Shown here one piece after another: positions 49,008 to 61,175 of a stretch of 64,000 bases of DNA. The notes under the pieces are model-generated. The model saw nothing but the letters and a program-made list of their open reading frames with translations. It was not told the DNA's origin and searched no databases. Position 1 is the stretch's first letter. Each line of letters starts with the position of its first letter. A program made the position numbers and the translations under genes. The stretch is from Elysia chlorotica (Eukaryota; Mollusca; Gastropoda; Plakobranchidae), in contig RQTK01000291.1 in assembly GCA_003991915.1 (NCBI GenBank), positions 1 to 64,000 on the forward strand, given 5' to 3'.

Positions 49008-49437
49008 CTAAATTTATGTTATCTGTATCATGTATGTGTGATGATGATGATAATTTTTATTATTAGTTACTGTTATAATTATTAGTATTATTATTATTAT
49101 TATTTTTATTTTAATTATTACTACCGGTATTGTTATTATTAATAATTGTCAATCCACGAAATTTGTGGGGTGGATAAAGCTGAAGGATTACAGATAAGTT
49201 GAAATTTGCAAAAACTCCAAATTATGTATCTTCACAATCATAATTTAAAATGTGTTCATGAAGAGATACATAATGATACAACTTTTTCATGCTGTGAAAT
49301 GCATATGCAGTGGCTCATTGTAAACTTTTGTTTTCTTGTTTTTGCATCTGATTGTTATTTGTAATCTTTTGTTTGGACATTTTTATAAGTACCGGGTAAT
49401 TAAAAACAATTGACTCACATGCTGATACAGTGGTCTC

Positions 49438-49862
49438 CGCCTAAGAATCCGCCCCTCGGGAGACAAGTAAAGCAGGTTCTTAAACGCACTGGTTCTTACT
49501 TTTATTTGGAAAGGGGTGTTATTGATTAAATGCCAAGTAGTCCCACTTGTTTGTGGTAGCATACACCTTGCGTAATTGTTCAAGTGACCTACTTTTCAGT
49601 GATTAAATGCCCAGTCTCTCCTGACTAAACAATTGTGACCACCTATGATTTTCAGTCAACAATTGTGCCCACCTATGAATATGATTTTCAGTCAACAATT
49701 GTGTCCACCTATGATTTTCAGTCTAGTATAGACAGCTGTACAGTTCACGCCTTCGTGTTAAACTTTGATTTATAGGTGCTGGGAGTTTACTTGGCAAAAT
49801 CATGGCGGAAGAAATTTCTCTGATTTAACACTAGATGGCTCATCCCCTTGATCCCACTGTAC
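49438..49862. mobile_element. Possible Tigger-like MITE with internal tandem repeats
   Basis: TA-CAGTGGTCTCC on the left and the inverse of CAGTGGGATC plus TA on the right; only the six terminal bases match well. Inside, 49620-49722 has three near-copies of CAACAATTGTGNCCACCTATG plus ATTTTCAGT. Downstream of the gene. Confidence 0.4.
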
Positions 49863-49869
49863 AGACTGA

Positions 49870-50637
49870 TGTGTGCACAGTTCCTAGCAGTTTTTGATTA
49901 AGTTCTACAGTCAAGGCTCTGCTTAAGGGAAAAGAGTTTGATTTGGCATGTTAAAAAAAAAATTCGACCATGCGATTGGAGGTTGTGAGTTTAGACCACC
50001 GCAACTGTGATAGTGATAGGGGAGGGAGAGAGAGAGGAGATAAAGTGAGTGAGCGAGAAAGTGGGGGAAAGGGAGGTCGTAATAAAGAGAGAAAAAGAAG
50101 AGAGATAAGGAGAGGGGGAGGGAGAGAGAGAACAAACGACTTTTAAAAATTTAACATAGTATTCGTATAAAGACATGAATGGTCAACTTTCTGATCAGTG
50201 CAATAACCATGATTCTTAGTCTGTTCACAACATGAGTTCCCTGCCCATGGACTAAAAGGTCTGGGGAGTTGACGATAGAGAAAGGAAAATTTGTTTGATT
50301 GATCAGATGAATTACCGGCGTTATCGCACTTCTACAGCCGTATACATTTTCTCACTGTTTAAGAACTTTAGAAACAGCCAACGCTCCTGTTAAGGGATAA
50401 GAACTTAATTTGAGAAAATTAAATAAAATCAAACATGCCGCCACACGATTGGATAATGTGTTCCCTTAGACATCCGCGCCACTGTTAGAGAGGAAGAGAG
50501 AGAGAGAGAAGGAAAGAAACAAATTGAGAGATAAGAGATAGGAAAGAGAGACGTAAAAATAGAGGGTGAAGAGAAAGAAAGAGAAGGTAGGTAAGACTAA
50601 GAGGTTGAAGTAGGACTCAGAAAGAATTAAATCTATT
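49870..50637. other. Intergenic interval
   Basis: GA-rich stretches at 50010-50130 and 50485-50600; no coding signal. Confidence 0.5.
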
Positions 50638-51757
50638 CTATTGCTGTGCCGTCCCGTCTCCGAGGTGGGCTGTCATTCGGCGCCATCTTTCACGGTCCAA
50701 GGCTGCTTCACAGGCTACACTCAGTCGTAACTGGGATGTCTCCTGTATGTTGGCAAGCCACGACTGCCTCTTCCTTCCTCTACCACGCTTCCCTTCAACC
50801 TTGCCTTCCACAACTCTTTTCTGGATGCTGCAGTGTCTTCTTATATGGCCATAGTATGCCAGTTTTCTTCTTTGGATTAATTGCAGCAGTTCTGGTTTCT
50901 GCATGCCAACTTTATCCAAGACCTCCTTATTTGTCACCTTATCTTTCCAAGAAATTCTGTTCATTCTCCTATACATCCACATTTCCATTGCATCTATTCT
51001 CTTCTCTATAGACTTATTTAATGTCCATGTTTCACTTGCATATAGGAACGGTGACCACACAAAACATTTCATTGTTCTCAGTCTGGTTGGCAAACTCACT
51101 CTTTTGTTGGTCAGTATTTGTGAGTATTTTGAGAAGGCATTTTTTGGCGATGGTGATGCGTCTCTTTATTTCTGAATCAGACCTACCATCTGTTGTTATT
51201 AACTGGCCCAAATAAACAAACTGGTCAATCTGCTCAATGGACTTGCCTTTAACCTTTATTTCTGCTTTAGGTGGCTCTTTCTTGGATATAACCATAACCT
51301 TGGTCTTCTTCACATTCATAAGTAGCCCGTACTTTCCACTGTGCTCTTCTATGATGGTGACTAGGTTTTGTAAGTCGTTTTGAGATTCTGCTAAAAGTAC
51401 TGTGTCATCTGCATACCTAAGGTTATTTATATTTTCACCATTTATTTTCAGACCTGGTACTGTATCAATCTCCCGGAATATGTACTCTGTGTATAGATTA
51501 AAAAGCGATGGAGATAACACACAGCTTTGTCTAACACCTTTCTTTATATCAACATCATTAGACAGCTCATTTCCAATTCTGATTTTAGTCTTCTGCGTCC
51601 AGTATAAATGCGATATCAGTGCTATATCATTAGAGTCAATGTCTGTTTTTTGCATAGCTTGGATGAGTTCATTATGCTTTACACTATCAAAAGCTTTACT
51701 ATAATCTATAAAACAGGCATATATATCTTTTTGCATCTCAATATGTTTTTCCGCCAA
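50638..51757 (-). pseudogene. RTE-type LINE, 5'-truncated reverse transcriptase
   Basis: The frame 51032-51757 contains RT motifs in order: ACFIDYSKAFDSVKH (catalytic Asp), GVRQSCVLSPSLFN (motif B, Gly to Ser), LRYADDTVLLA (active-site YADD) and QFVYLGQLI. A frameshift near 51099 leads to 50638-51099 with YASETWTLNK, KLAYYGHI and RWRRM-type phrases of the ORF2 C-terminus. The 5' part, including the endonuclease, is absent, as expected for a 5'-truncated LINE copy. Confidence 0.85.
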
Positions 51758-51874
51758 TTAAATCAATGAAATTGAAAGGCAATTTATTATCCACTCTCAG
51801 AGCACTTGCACTGATTTAAATGCTCAGTAGGCAGGACCAAATGGTAATCACAGGGTCTTGGAAACTCGAGTTAC

Positions 51875-52069
51875 TGTGAAATGTTTGCGTTTACAAACAT
51901 TCAGGCTCAACATTTGGACAGAAAGAAGATACAGCAGCTGTCTTAGCACATGTTTATTAACTGATTGTCAAGGGCAGATCACTTACATAATAATACATGT
52001 ACTAATCTAATACTTAAGTTGCCAGAGTTATTGGAGATCTATAAATATAATTCAGTCTGCATTATTACA
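51875..52069 (-). repeat. 3' LTR of Gypsy #2
   Basis: 195 bp, TG...CA ends, pairs with 55934-56126 (about 90 percent by eye, several small indels). Confidence 0.85.
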
Positions 52070-52772
52070 TTTCTCCCTTTGTCGGATCTTTTGTAGCTTA
52101 AATTCAAATTTAACTATGAAAGTCCATAATATATAGTTCAATCATAATAATTAAATGTTCAGCCTTTGAATTACAAATTATTCTTCGGGTGATCCATGGT
52201 CAAGCGTCGTCGGCTGTTTAAGCTTGGAAATAAAGTACTGGAGTGTTCTTGAGAACTGTAATTTCTAAAAGAGCATTATTGTTCTTGACATACGTAGAAC
52301 CATCAGTTTGGATTTATTTGATAATTAATTTTCCATGAAAATCATGAATGTGTTTGTTTTTTTTAACACTGAGATTTGAACTTGAAGTAAGGTGTGCCCA
52401 TAAAATGAAAGAAATGCTAAACTTTGTCAAACAACCAAAAAAGTCAAATAGATTATAATGAGCATTATTGCGGCTCAACTAAAATGTGTGAATGGTAATG
52501 ATTTACCATAAACACTTGGACGAGGAGTGATTATAAGGATCAAAAGAAAATAAAGACGACAAAGTTGTAACGAGCTATTAACCTTGTTATAGATCGTTGG
52601 GGCAGTAATGTTGTCTCAGGAATGACCATAAGGAAACGATGCGAATTTAAACGATGAACTGTGCTCGCTTTTTTTTATTACATGCATTTAATATGTGATG
52701 TAATCTTTAAGGCGAATCGGAGGTTGGGAAGTTCTCTTCGGACGTTCTCGAGCAGCGCTGGGGGCTGGAGCA

Positions 52773-53911
52773 CTAGTCCATGTGTGTAGGTGTTGATACT
52801 GTCACTTCTTTTTCACCAAGAGAAGGTTCAACTTCTGGTTTCTCCATCTCGTATTCTTGTAGATCTGCAGCTGTTGGAGCTCGTGGTGACTTTTTAAAGA
52901 AGCTGCTGTCCCTAGTGATCACTTTTTCATCCCGACTGGCTGTGATCATGGAGCCTTTCTTGTTTGTGATTGTATACGATTTGGGCTCATAAGGTTTTGG
53001 TGGTTTTATGCAGGTGGTGTCCTTGACTAACACATTGTCAGCAATATGCAGGTTTAAAGTTTTGACATTCGGACTCTTTTCGGCATGATGTTTCATTCTT
53101 GTCTTGGCATTAGAGTCTGTTTTCTTAACTTGAGAGTCTAATATTGTTTGAGCTGAGACAGGGGGCTCTGAGAGTCTCGTCTTGAGATTGCTGCCAAAGA
53201 CAGAGTGCCTGTGCTGGAGATAAACCACTTGTGGAGTGAGGGGTTGACCTGTATGCCAGAAGAAATTTGTACATTTCCTGTTTCCGGTTTTTGCCTTCTA
53301 CATGTGCAGCCTTGATGAATTTCTTCAGTGTCCTCGTGAATCTTTCAGCTTCACCTTTGGCTTTTGGCCAAAGGTGGGTAATTCTTCTATGTTCGACAGA
53401 TAGTTCTGTAATTCAAAACTATTGAAGGAGGGACCATTGTCAGTTTTCAAGACGTCACAGATTCCAAACTCTTGAGAATATCTTGTCGAGTCTTGGAATT
53501 ATTTTCCTAGCTCATGTACTTTCCAATAAATCAACAATTACATATCGTGAATAGTCGTCTGTGACAACAAGAGCATATTTACCAGCAGGCAAGTGTCCAA
53601 AGTCTGCGCTTAGCTCTGACCATGGTTTGCTTGGTAAAGCTGACATCTGTAAGGGTTCTCTTACTGTAGTTGCCGTGGCAAATATTGATAAGCTAGACAA
53701 TTGATCACTGTTCTTTTTACTGCGCTGTTCATGCTCTTGAAGTCTTGGTTTCACCTTGATGACCGTTGTGAGCTAGGTCCACTGCTCTGGTTTGAAGCGT
53801 TTTCGGTAGAACAATTTGTGTGCCTTTCAGGATTACTCCATCTTTAGTAACCGAGAGCTCTTGTGAGCACTGTTGTAGTGTATCATAAACTTGTATTTCA
53901 TCGAAAGCCAC
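52773..53911 (-). pseudogene. Gypsy #2 integrase
   Basis: 53729-53911 has the two His of the HHCC domain (HNGHQG), but the C-x2-C half is missing or changed. 53512-53754 has SADFGHLPAGKYALVV (first catalytic Asp). About 53400-53460 has KTDNGPSF (second Asp) and GEAERF (Glu) in different frames. 52773-53228 is the C-terminal region. Broken and non-functional. Confidence 0.8.
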
Positions 53912-53980
53912 TGTCTCTCTGTGTCTCTACGATTAGCCTGAAAGGAGAGCCCTAGATACAGCTTTTAGAGTTGAATCTTT

Positions 53981-54800
53981 TCATGTCTCAGATGAAACTT
54001 GGTATAAGGTCATTGCTTTGGGAAGGGTGTGTATTGTCAGGTATTGAATATACTCTTCTGCAACTTTTTGCTCTCTTGAAGTTGAACTTGGTTTGTTTGT
54101 CTTGCAAGGATGTCTACTCATATAATCAGCAGGGTTGTCTTTGCTTGGTTTGTAGACAACTTTCATGCTGTAGGCGTGTGTTCGTAACACCCATCTTTGG
54201 ATTATTACAGGCAATATACTCTTGGGGTTACCAAATAAGGAAAGGAGTGGTTTGTGATCCGTAAACACCGTAAATAAAGGTGAACCAAAGAGGTAGATGT
54301 GGAAATGTTCACAGGCCCATGTGACAGCTAAAGCTTCTCGTTCGGATTGTGAATAGCTCTGTTTTGTTTTGGACAAAGATCTGCTAGCATACTGAACAAC
54401 TTGTGGTTGTTGCTGAGGAACTGACTTCTGTGTAAGGATTGCTGAAATCCCAACAGGACTTGCATCCACATAAACTTCAGTTTCTTTTTTTGGATATAAG
54501 TAAGCTAGGTTGAGTGTTTCTTTTAGTTTTTGTTGTAGTCGTTTGACTGCTTGATTGTGAATTTCTGTCCATTTAAATGGAGCATTCTTCTGTGTAAGCT
54601 TGCGAAGTTCATCTGTGAGAGTTGCATAGTCTAAAACGAAACGTGCACCGCAAAAGTTCATCATGCCTAGTAGGCTTCTGACTTCACTGACAGTCCTTCG
54701 GGGTTGCATGTCAATGATTCCTCGTAGTTTCTGTGGGCAGGGTTTGCTTTCTTCTGCTGAGAAGATGTGTCCTAGAAACTCAATGGAATTCTGCTTGTTT
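53981..54800 (-). pseudogene. Gypsy #2 RT thumb and RNase H
   Basis: Longest intact frame of the element (53981-54709): LRSLLGM-type thumb, VYVDASPVGISAIL, SYSQSEREALAV, FTDHKPLLSLFG and KDNPADYMSRHP, i.e. a full Gypsy RNase H with its acidic residues. Confidence 0.88.
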
Positions 54801-54816
54801 TGAAAATTTTCAGCGC

Positions 54817-54829
54817 TCAGAGTAAGATT

Positions 54830-54886
<57 letters not shown>

Positions 54887-54913
54887 TTCTCCTCTCTCTC
54901 TCTCTCTCTCTCT

Positions 54914-54967
<54 letters not shown>

Positions 54968-55370
54968 CTTTGAAGGACATTTTGCAAATTTTGGTCATGC
55001 TCTTGCTCTGATGAACCAAAAACCATAATGTCATCACTGACGTTGACAGCAATGGAAAGACCATTTAGAGCCTGTCTGATTGCTTCCTGGAAGACCTGCG
55101 AGGCGCCGTGAACACCAAAGTTCACTCTCTTAAACTGGTAAAGACCTTTGTGCGTTGCCAACGTGACTCTTCTAATAGCTCAAGTTGATTTGTAGCCTTG
55201 ATTAAGGCCTAACTTGTTGAACATAGTGGCACCAGATAAGAATGTTGTAAGTTCATCCAGTGTTAGTGCACTGTGCCGTTCTCTTCTAATTGCTATGTTG
55301 GCTGCTCGCATGTCCACACAAACTCTGATTTCATTTAGGTTTTGGAACTAGAACCAAGGGACTGATCCAT
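54817..55370 (-). pseudogene. Gypsy #2 reverse transcriptase with microsatellite inside
   Basis: 55161-55370 includes VCVDMRAANIAI and NKLGLNQGY, where the usual catalytic Asp (KLDLN) is Gly; a stop follows. 54965-55161 includes FGVHGASQVFQ and VSDDIMVFG. A (CT)n run then interrupts the frame before the thumb region. Confidence 0.8.
54835..54964. repeat. (CT)n microsatellite inside the RT gene
   Basis: About 130 bases of CT with few interruptions, translated on the minus strand as Glu-Arg repeats between the catalytic SDD and the thumb segment. Confidence 0.95.
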
Positions 55371-55418
55371 GGTGTTGCACCACGTGCCTTTTCAATGACA
55401 CCTGCTTTTTCCTCTTTT

Positions 55419-55795
55419 CTAGCTGTTGCCGTCTATGTGAAGCTGTGAAAACTGTTCAACAACATGTGCAGTTTGTGAAGGAAGTGTGTTGACTTTCTGT
55501 AATAACATGAGCCGTTGACTTGTCTCCCATTCAAGAATAGGGATGTGATCAGCATCTGTGTCAATGACAACGTATTCGGCAAAGATTTTGCTATTTGTGG
55601 CATGGAAAGTAGTTTGAGCACTCAATTTCCCAATCACGTTCTGATAAGAAAGGATAAATTGAAGTCGTGCATGCTTCCAGTGTAGGCGCTGGTTTTAGCT
55701 TGCGAAACTGTTTCGCAGGGAGTATATTTACACTTGCTCCTGAATCCACCAGGACTCTTAAATCGCAATTGTGCGAAAGCCATGATCTATCAGTT
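55419..55795 (-). pseudogene. Gypsy #2 aspartic protease
   Basis: The minus-strand frame near 55730-55765 reads RVLVDSGASVNILP (active-site DSGAS). The following segment to 55419 is the usual protease-RT connector. No gag frame is seen upstream. Confidence 0.78.
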
Positions 55796-55933
55796 GTTAG
55801 ATTTAGGTTTAGATCTAGAGTCTAGATGTAGGCAAAGTACTCTGCCCAGGGTAGATCTAATGCAAAGAAAATGTTTACCCGTGTAACATAGGTTCTGATC
55901 AGAGTTGTCTAAATCTAAGATCCTCGTCGCCAA

Positions 55934-56126
55934 TATGATATGTTCGCGTTTACAAACATTCAGGCTCAACATGTGGACAACAGAAAGAAGATACAATAGC
56001 CGTCTTAGTTAGCACATGTTTATTAACTGATTGTCAAGGGCAGATCACTTACAAAATAATACTAATCTAATACTTAAGTTACCAGAGTTATTGGAGATCT
56101 AATATAATTTAGTCTGCAATATTACA
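55934..56126 (-). repeat. 5' LTR of Gypsy #2
   Basis: 193 bp. On the minus strand it begins TGTAATATTGCAGAC and ends next to the PBS-like sequence. Confidence 0.85.
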
Positions 56127-56639
56127 GTTACCTCACTTTATGAACGTACACCAACTCTAAATAAAAATAAAAAATGGCAATAATATTAATAGGTTAGCTT
56201 TTGTTGGCAAAAAAGAAGAAAAAAATCATTTCAAGAGATGATAATCAAAAGAAACTTCAGGTCGAAATTATTACATGTAACTGTTTGAGAGGAAAACCAA
56301 AGAACACAGAAAGTTTCAAGTCGACTGGAGCAGTTGTTCCTATGTTATCTTCATAACAAAATTGAGGATAATATTATATGTATTGATATAATTATAATTG
56401 CATATGTATGTATGTATGTATTGCCATTTGTTTTGAGCTTTCCTGTTTGTAGACCTGCTAGTTTTATGGACTGACGGTACTTTATTATATCAACATATGA
56501 AATATTACACATGATACAGATATACATTTATTGATTTACCCACATTTACATTCTGACACATTTTTGGGGTTCCTGTTTTTGGACTTGATAAGTAGAACTT
56601 TTGAATGTTTTAAGGTATATCTTATAATGTGTTTATTAT

Positions 56640-57213
56640 TTATAGACTAGATTACTGTAATTTACTTTTTTGTTCTATAACTGATGCGAGAATGCACTGT
56701 ATACATCAAATTCAAAATCATGTCGCAAGATTTGTTAAGAACATCAACACATCAGAACATTATGCCAATTTTAAAGGAATGCATTGCCTGCCCATCAAAT
56801 AACATATTGAGTTTAGATCTTAGTTCTGACTTTCCAGTGCCATGATGGTGAATCATTTCCTATTTTACCTCTCATCAGCTATCAATTTTACAAACACAGA
56901 AGTTTTCGTTGAGTAAATAAAAAAACTATTGGTAGCACCTAAAGAAAATCTCTATCACTGTGGTGAAAGATCATTGTTTTTTAGTAGGCCAGGTGTATGA
57001 AATAGGTTGCTTGCCAACATTCAAAGCGCCCCGTCTCTAGCTATTTTAAGAGTTGTTTAAAAACATATTTGTTTTCCACATGTTATGACGGAATGCTTTC
57101 CAATGTTTATTTGTGTAAATGCTGTATGAGTGAACTTCAGCTATGTATTTTTTTATTATAAAAGGCTTTGAACGTTCTTTAGAGAAAGCACTACTGTATA
57201 TAAATCATGAACT

Positions 57214-57215
<2 letters not shown>
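56640..57215 (+). pseudogene. CR1/L2-like LINE 3' end
   Basis: Broken + frames read LDYCN, HCLPIK and GERSLFFSRPGV, the standard end of CR1/L2-type RT proteins. The 3' UTR keeps an AAGGCTTTGAACG...AAAGCACTACTGTATATAAAT motif typical of CR1-like tails and runs straight into a trinucleotide repeat. Confidence 0.72.
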
Positions 57216-57411
<196 letters not shown>

Positions 57412-58042
57412 CAATTAAAAATGAGATTTAACAAAAAGTTATTCCGCTTTGTTCAAAGACATCAAGCACAAAAGTCATTGTTATGTTCCCCTGTTCCCTA
57501 TTTCACTGATGCTTGCTTAATAATAATTTAAACGCAATATTAAGACCAGCAAGAGAGAAGAGTGAACAATTTTTGCTAGAACTTAGATATGTGCCATTAG
57601 GTGAAAAGAGCATGGACATTTGTCAAAAGTCTTTCTGGTGAAAGACAAAGGAAAATTAAAAAACCATGATAACTAACAACCAAACCATTGTAGATGATCA
57701 GAGGAAAGCAGAGAATTATTAATTTACACCTGTAACTAGATCAGACTGATTTCATGATAGAATCATAGCCTTTTTAAAGGTATAACTATAAGATCAATAA
57801 AGAGCTGCAAATGTAGACCCTATGTTTGAAGAAAAATTCAGTATGAAAAAGTTCACACGTGCATTGACTGGTTTGAGGAAACTAAAACTAGGGCCAGACA
57901 TAATCAACAATGAAATGGTTTTGAATTTGGACTTTTTACCCATGTACCACGTGGCAGTCAAGTACACACAAGATTAAAAAAAAACACCCGAAAACTGCAG
58001 AGTATACATCAAAAATAAATTAGCCTTCATGCTGTCTTATTT

Positions 58043-58392
58043 ATTGGTCTACAAATACTAGACATTATACTGGCGACGATGATGTTTGCAAGGACATTTA
58101 ATGGTATCAGGTTTGTCTAATCACTGCTTGAAACAGCATACTACTATTTATTAGGTCTACAAATACTAGATATTATACTGGCGACGATGATGTTTGCAAG
58201 GATATTTAATGGTTTCAGGTTTGTCTAATCACTGCTTGAAACAGCATACTACTATTTATTAGGTCTACAAATACTAGATATTATACTGGCGACGATGATA
58301 TTTGCAAGGATATTTAATGGTTTCAGGTTTGTCTAATCACTGCTTGAAACAGCATACTAGTGATTACTACTATTTATTAGGTCTACTGGACT
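58043..58392 (+). repeat. 108-bp tandem repeat, three copies, with PBS-like core
   Basis: Period 108 (matching points 58051, 58159, 58267). Each unit contains ATTATACTGGCGACGATGAT, which resembles the PBS region TTGGCGACGAGGATC of Gypsy #2. It lies directly 5' of the Gypsy #1 gag. Confidence 0.9.
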
Positions 58393-58650
58393 AGTAATAG
58401 ATTCGGGACTAGGCCTACACAATCAGAATTTTGATCTGGAGATTGATCTAGATGATAGATATAGAGCAAGCTGATTGAAGTACACATGTTTTGATCCAAA
58501 GACAAAGAGTAACTCCAGGATTAGAATTGAGATCTAACAGAAATTACACTCTAAAAAGAAGCTAGGCCTGAAAAAAAAGGTATCACCTGGCTTCAAAGTT
58601 AAATATGTCAAGCACTCTGCCACACTTCCTTCCCCTCAAAATAAGGAAAG

Positions 58651-59005
58651 ATGAGCTATCCGCAAAACGAGATGGAAAAAAAGTGTCGGTCCAAGTTCGA
58701 AAACCTTGTCACAGTCATGGATATCACCTTCGAACAGCGTAAGAAAGCGCTTCTTCTTCACTGTAGATGTGATGAGGTTTTCGACCTATTAGAAATATTT
58801 CCTGCTTACGATTCACTGAAAAGGAGCCTTTTAATGAATTTTCACCCCGAAAGTGAGCCCTACATTTGAAGCTTTTAAGTTCAGGCGGATGCACCAACTG
58901 TCACGAAAATACCATGTTCGCCTCCAAACGCTTTGTTCATTCACAGACATCGAACGCGAGGTTTTAGCCCAACCGATAACAGACGAAGGATTTTTTCCAT
59001 GTGTA
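58651..59005 (+). pseudogene. Gypsy #1 gag fragment
   Basis: 58651-58869 starts with ATG and reads like the gag N-terminus (RKKALLLHCRCDEVFDLLE). A frameshift at about 58863 leads to TFEAFKFRRMHQL and FTDIEREVLAQ, the conserved gag centre, then the insertion begins. Confidence 0.75.
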
Positions 59006-59760
59006 TGTCCTTGGAATTATTTCTGTTCAGACGGCGTGTACTTTTCGCAGATTCAAATATACACAAGCAAACGCATGTGTAGTTTGCACTCTGTTTTTTT
59101 AAGAGTGTTCAGACGTTGTGTATTTTCCGAGTGTATATTTTGATGCGATGCGCATCGACTGTCACGTGATCTTGTTTGTTTGACGGCATCGATCGAAATG
59201 GCGGCATACAATGAAGACCAGAAACCTAGATCTAGTTCTGCTAGCGAAGAAGAACAATGGAGTACCAGTGAAGAGGAAGATGCAATTGTTTCCTGCTCTT
59301 ACAATCTCTCCCAGCAGAACGGAAAAAGAGCAAACAGAATTTTTTTTTTAATAGCCTGGATTTTTTATATCATACAAAATTGGCCGTATTTATGTGTTTG
59401 TTTTGAAGACCGCGGGTCACTGGGGTTCGCGCATGCGCAGTGACCCCTTGATTGCATGTGTATATCAGAGTCAAACATACACATGCGAAACATACTGGTG
59501 TGAACACTCTAGTTTGGTGCATGCCGAAAACAGAGTGAAAAGTACACATGGTCTGAACGCTCTGGGCGCTTGTGTATTTTTGACTCTGATATACACATGC
59601 AAATTGGTTGCGCAGAGTGGTGTGAACAGAAAAAAAAATATACACATCGAAAATACACGGGGAAAACATACTGGTGTGTACACTCACTAAGTATAGGGGT
59701 TATAAATGTCTTCCATGTTGTGCAGGAAAGCACTTGGTCACAGATCGACTATCTCTGACA
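59006..59760. mobile_element. DNA element inserted in gag, with subterminal repeats
   Basis: Both ends carry inverted copies of TTCAGAC/TTCACAC followed by GTGTA(C/T)TTT. Inside is a GC-richer segment with GCGCATGCGCAG and a small acidic frame (59180-59443, SSASEEEQWSTSEEEDA). The exact ends are not fixed. Non-autonomous; superfamily not assigned. Confidence 0.5.
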
Positions 59761-59929
59761 CAATTTCTTGTCGAATCTATGAATGAAAAAACAGTAACAG
59801 ACACACATTCCAAAGAAATTGAAAAGTCGACTGAATAAGCTTGGGATGTGGTGAACAGAATATGTTAAATCCGAAGACAACCACTCAGCCAAATAATAAA
59901 AAGAATAATAATATTTAATAAACTACAGA

Positions 59930-60382
59930 AACAAAGAGTGCCGGAATTGTGGAGGATCCTTCCCACATTCAGGGACATGCTCAGTCAAACGGGAAACATG
60001 TTTGAATTGACATAAATCTAATCACTTTGCAAAAGTAGGCCTATGCAGATTTAAAGAGAGAAAAAAGGTTGAGGGGAAGCAAGTCACAGAAGACAGCTCC
60101 GAAACTGAAGAGATTTCAACCACACCAGAGATTATAAATGACCAATATGTCAACTTTGTGATTGATACAGGTGCATCGGTCATCATATTAACAGAGACAA
60201 CGTTCAATAAAATGAACAACAAACCACAGCTGAAACTGAGTTCGACAGCCATGTATGGATACAACTCAACACACCAATCGCTAGTGCTAGGCTGTTTTAC
60301 AGGTTGTGTAGCTTACAAGAAGAAAAATGCAAAGACCAAGATTAATGTGGTGAAGAATAACAGCTTCAAAGTTCAAATGTAA
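59930..60382 (+). pseudogene. Gypsy #1 zinc knuckle and protease
   Basis: 59940-60040 preserves CCHC-like Cys/His spacing across frames; 60158-60382 has the protease active site VIDTGASVIIL. Confidence 0.75.
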
Positions 60383-60532
60383 AAAACCCGTTATCTGCCG
60401 CAACTTTAGAAACCATATGGATCATCTCTTTTGCTCTAAACATCTACATTCCTCGTGATATTTATCAAGGACTTGGAAAATTGAAGGCATAAATGTCAAG
60501 CTTCACATCTGCAAAGAGATCCAACCAAAGCC

Positions 60533-61175
60533 TCACCATGTTATGAAAGATGTGGAGAAAGAAGTGAAACGTCTGGAGGAACAAGACATAATTGAGGAAG
60601 TCAATTCCCCAACACCCTGGGTTAGTCCAATTGTTGTGGTTCCAAAGAAAACAGGTGGTTCAGACTCTGCGTCGACATGCGGGAGGCAAACAAAGCAATA
60701 TAACGGGAACGTCACCCTACGCCTACTATTGAGGACATGATCAACGACCTGAATGGATCAACTGTCTTCAGCCGCATTGATCTGCAAAAAGCCTTTCTAC
60801 AATTAGAGCTTGGTCAAGAAAGCAGGTTTATTACAAATTTTTCTAGACATGTTGGACTCAGAAGATTCAAACGCTTGATGTTTGGTGTGAACACAGCTCC
60901 TGAAATTATCCAACATGCCTTAGGCAAAGTCTTATGAGACACCCGAGGTGTCACTCACTTTATTGATGACATTGTGGTCCATGGCAGATAAAAAAAAAAC
61001 CAACATAACGCCAGTCTAAAAGAAACACTGAAGCGACTTCATCAAAGAGGTTCCAAGTTAAACAAGGCCAAATGCCTATTTGGACTCGATCACCTTGCAT
61101 TCCTAGGTCACACATTTGGGAACATGGAATTTCACCAGAACCTGAAAGGGTGAAAACAATCACCAAAACCACTCC
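60533..61175 (+). pseudogene. Gypsy #1 reverse transcriptase
   Basis: Reads PWVSPIVVVPKK, VFSRIDLQKAFLQLEL (catalytic Asp), RFKRLMFGVNTAPE and FIDDIVVHG (Asp pair), each in different frames with stops between. Confidence 0.82.

Larger units (their letters stand above)
51875..56126 (-). mobile_element. Ty3/Gypsy element #2, LTR-bounded, gag-less
   Basis: LTRs at 51875-52069 (3') and 55934-56126 (5') with the flanking 5-bp duplication GTTAC (51870-51874, 56127-56131). A purine tract (minus-strand AAAGGGAGAAA) abuts the 3' LTR, and a PBS-like TTGGCGACGAGGATC abuts the 5' LTR. Internal order: protease, RT, RNase H, integrase. Only about 150 bp separate the PBS from the protease, so gag is deleted. 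Many frameshifts. Confidence 0.88.
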
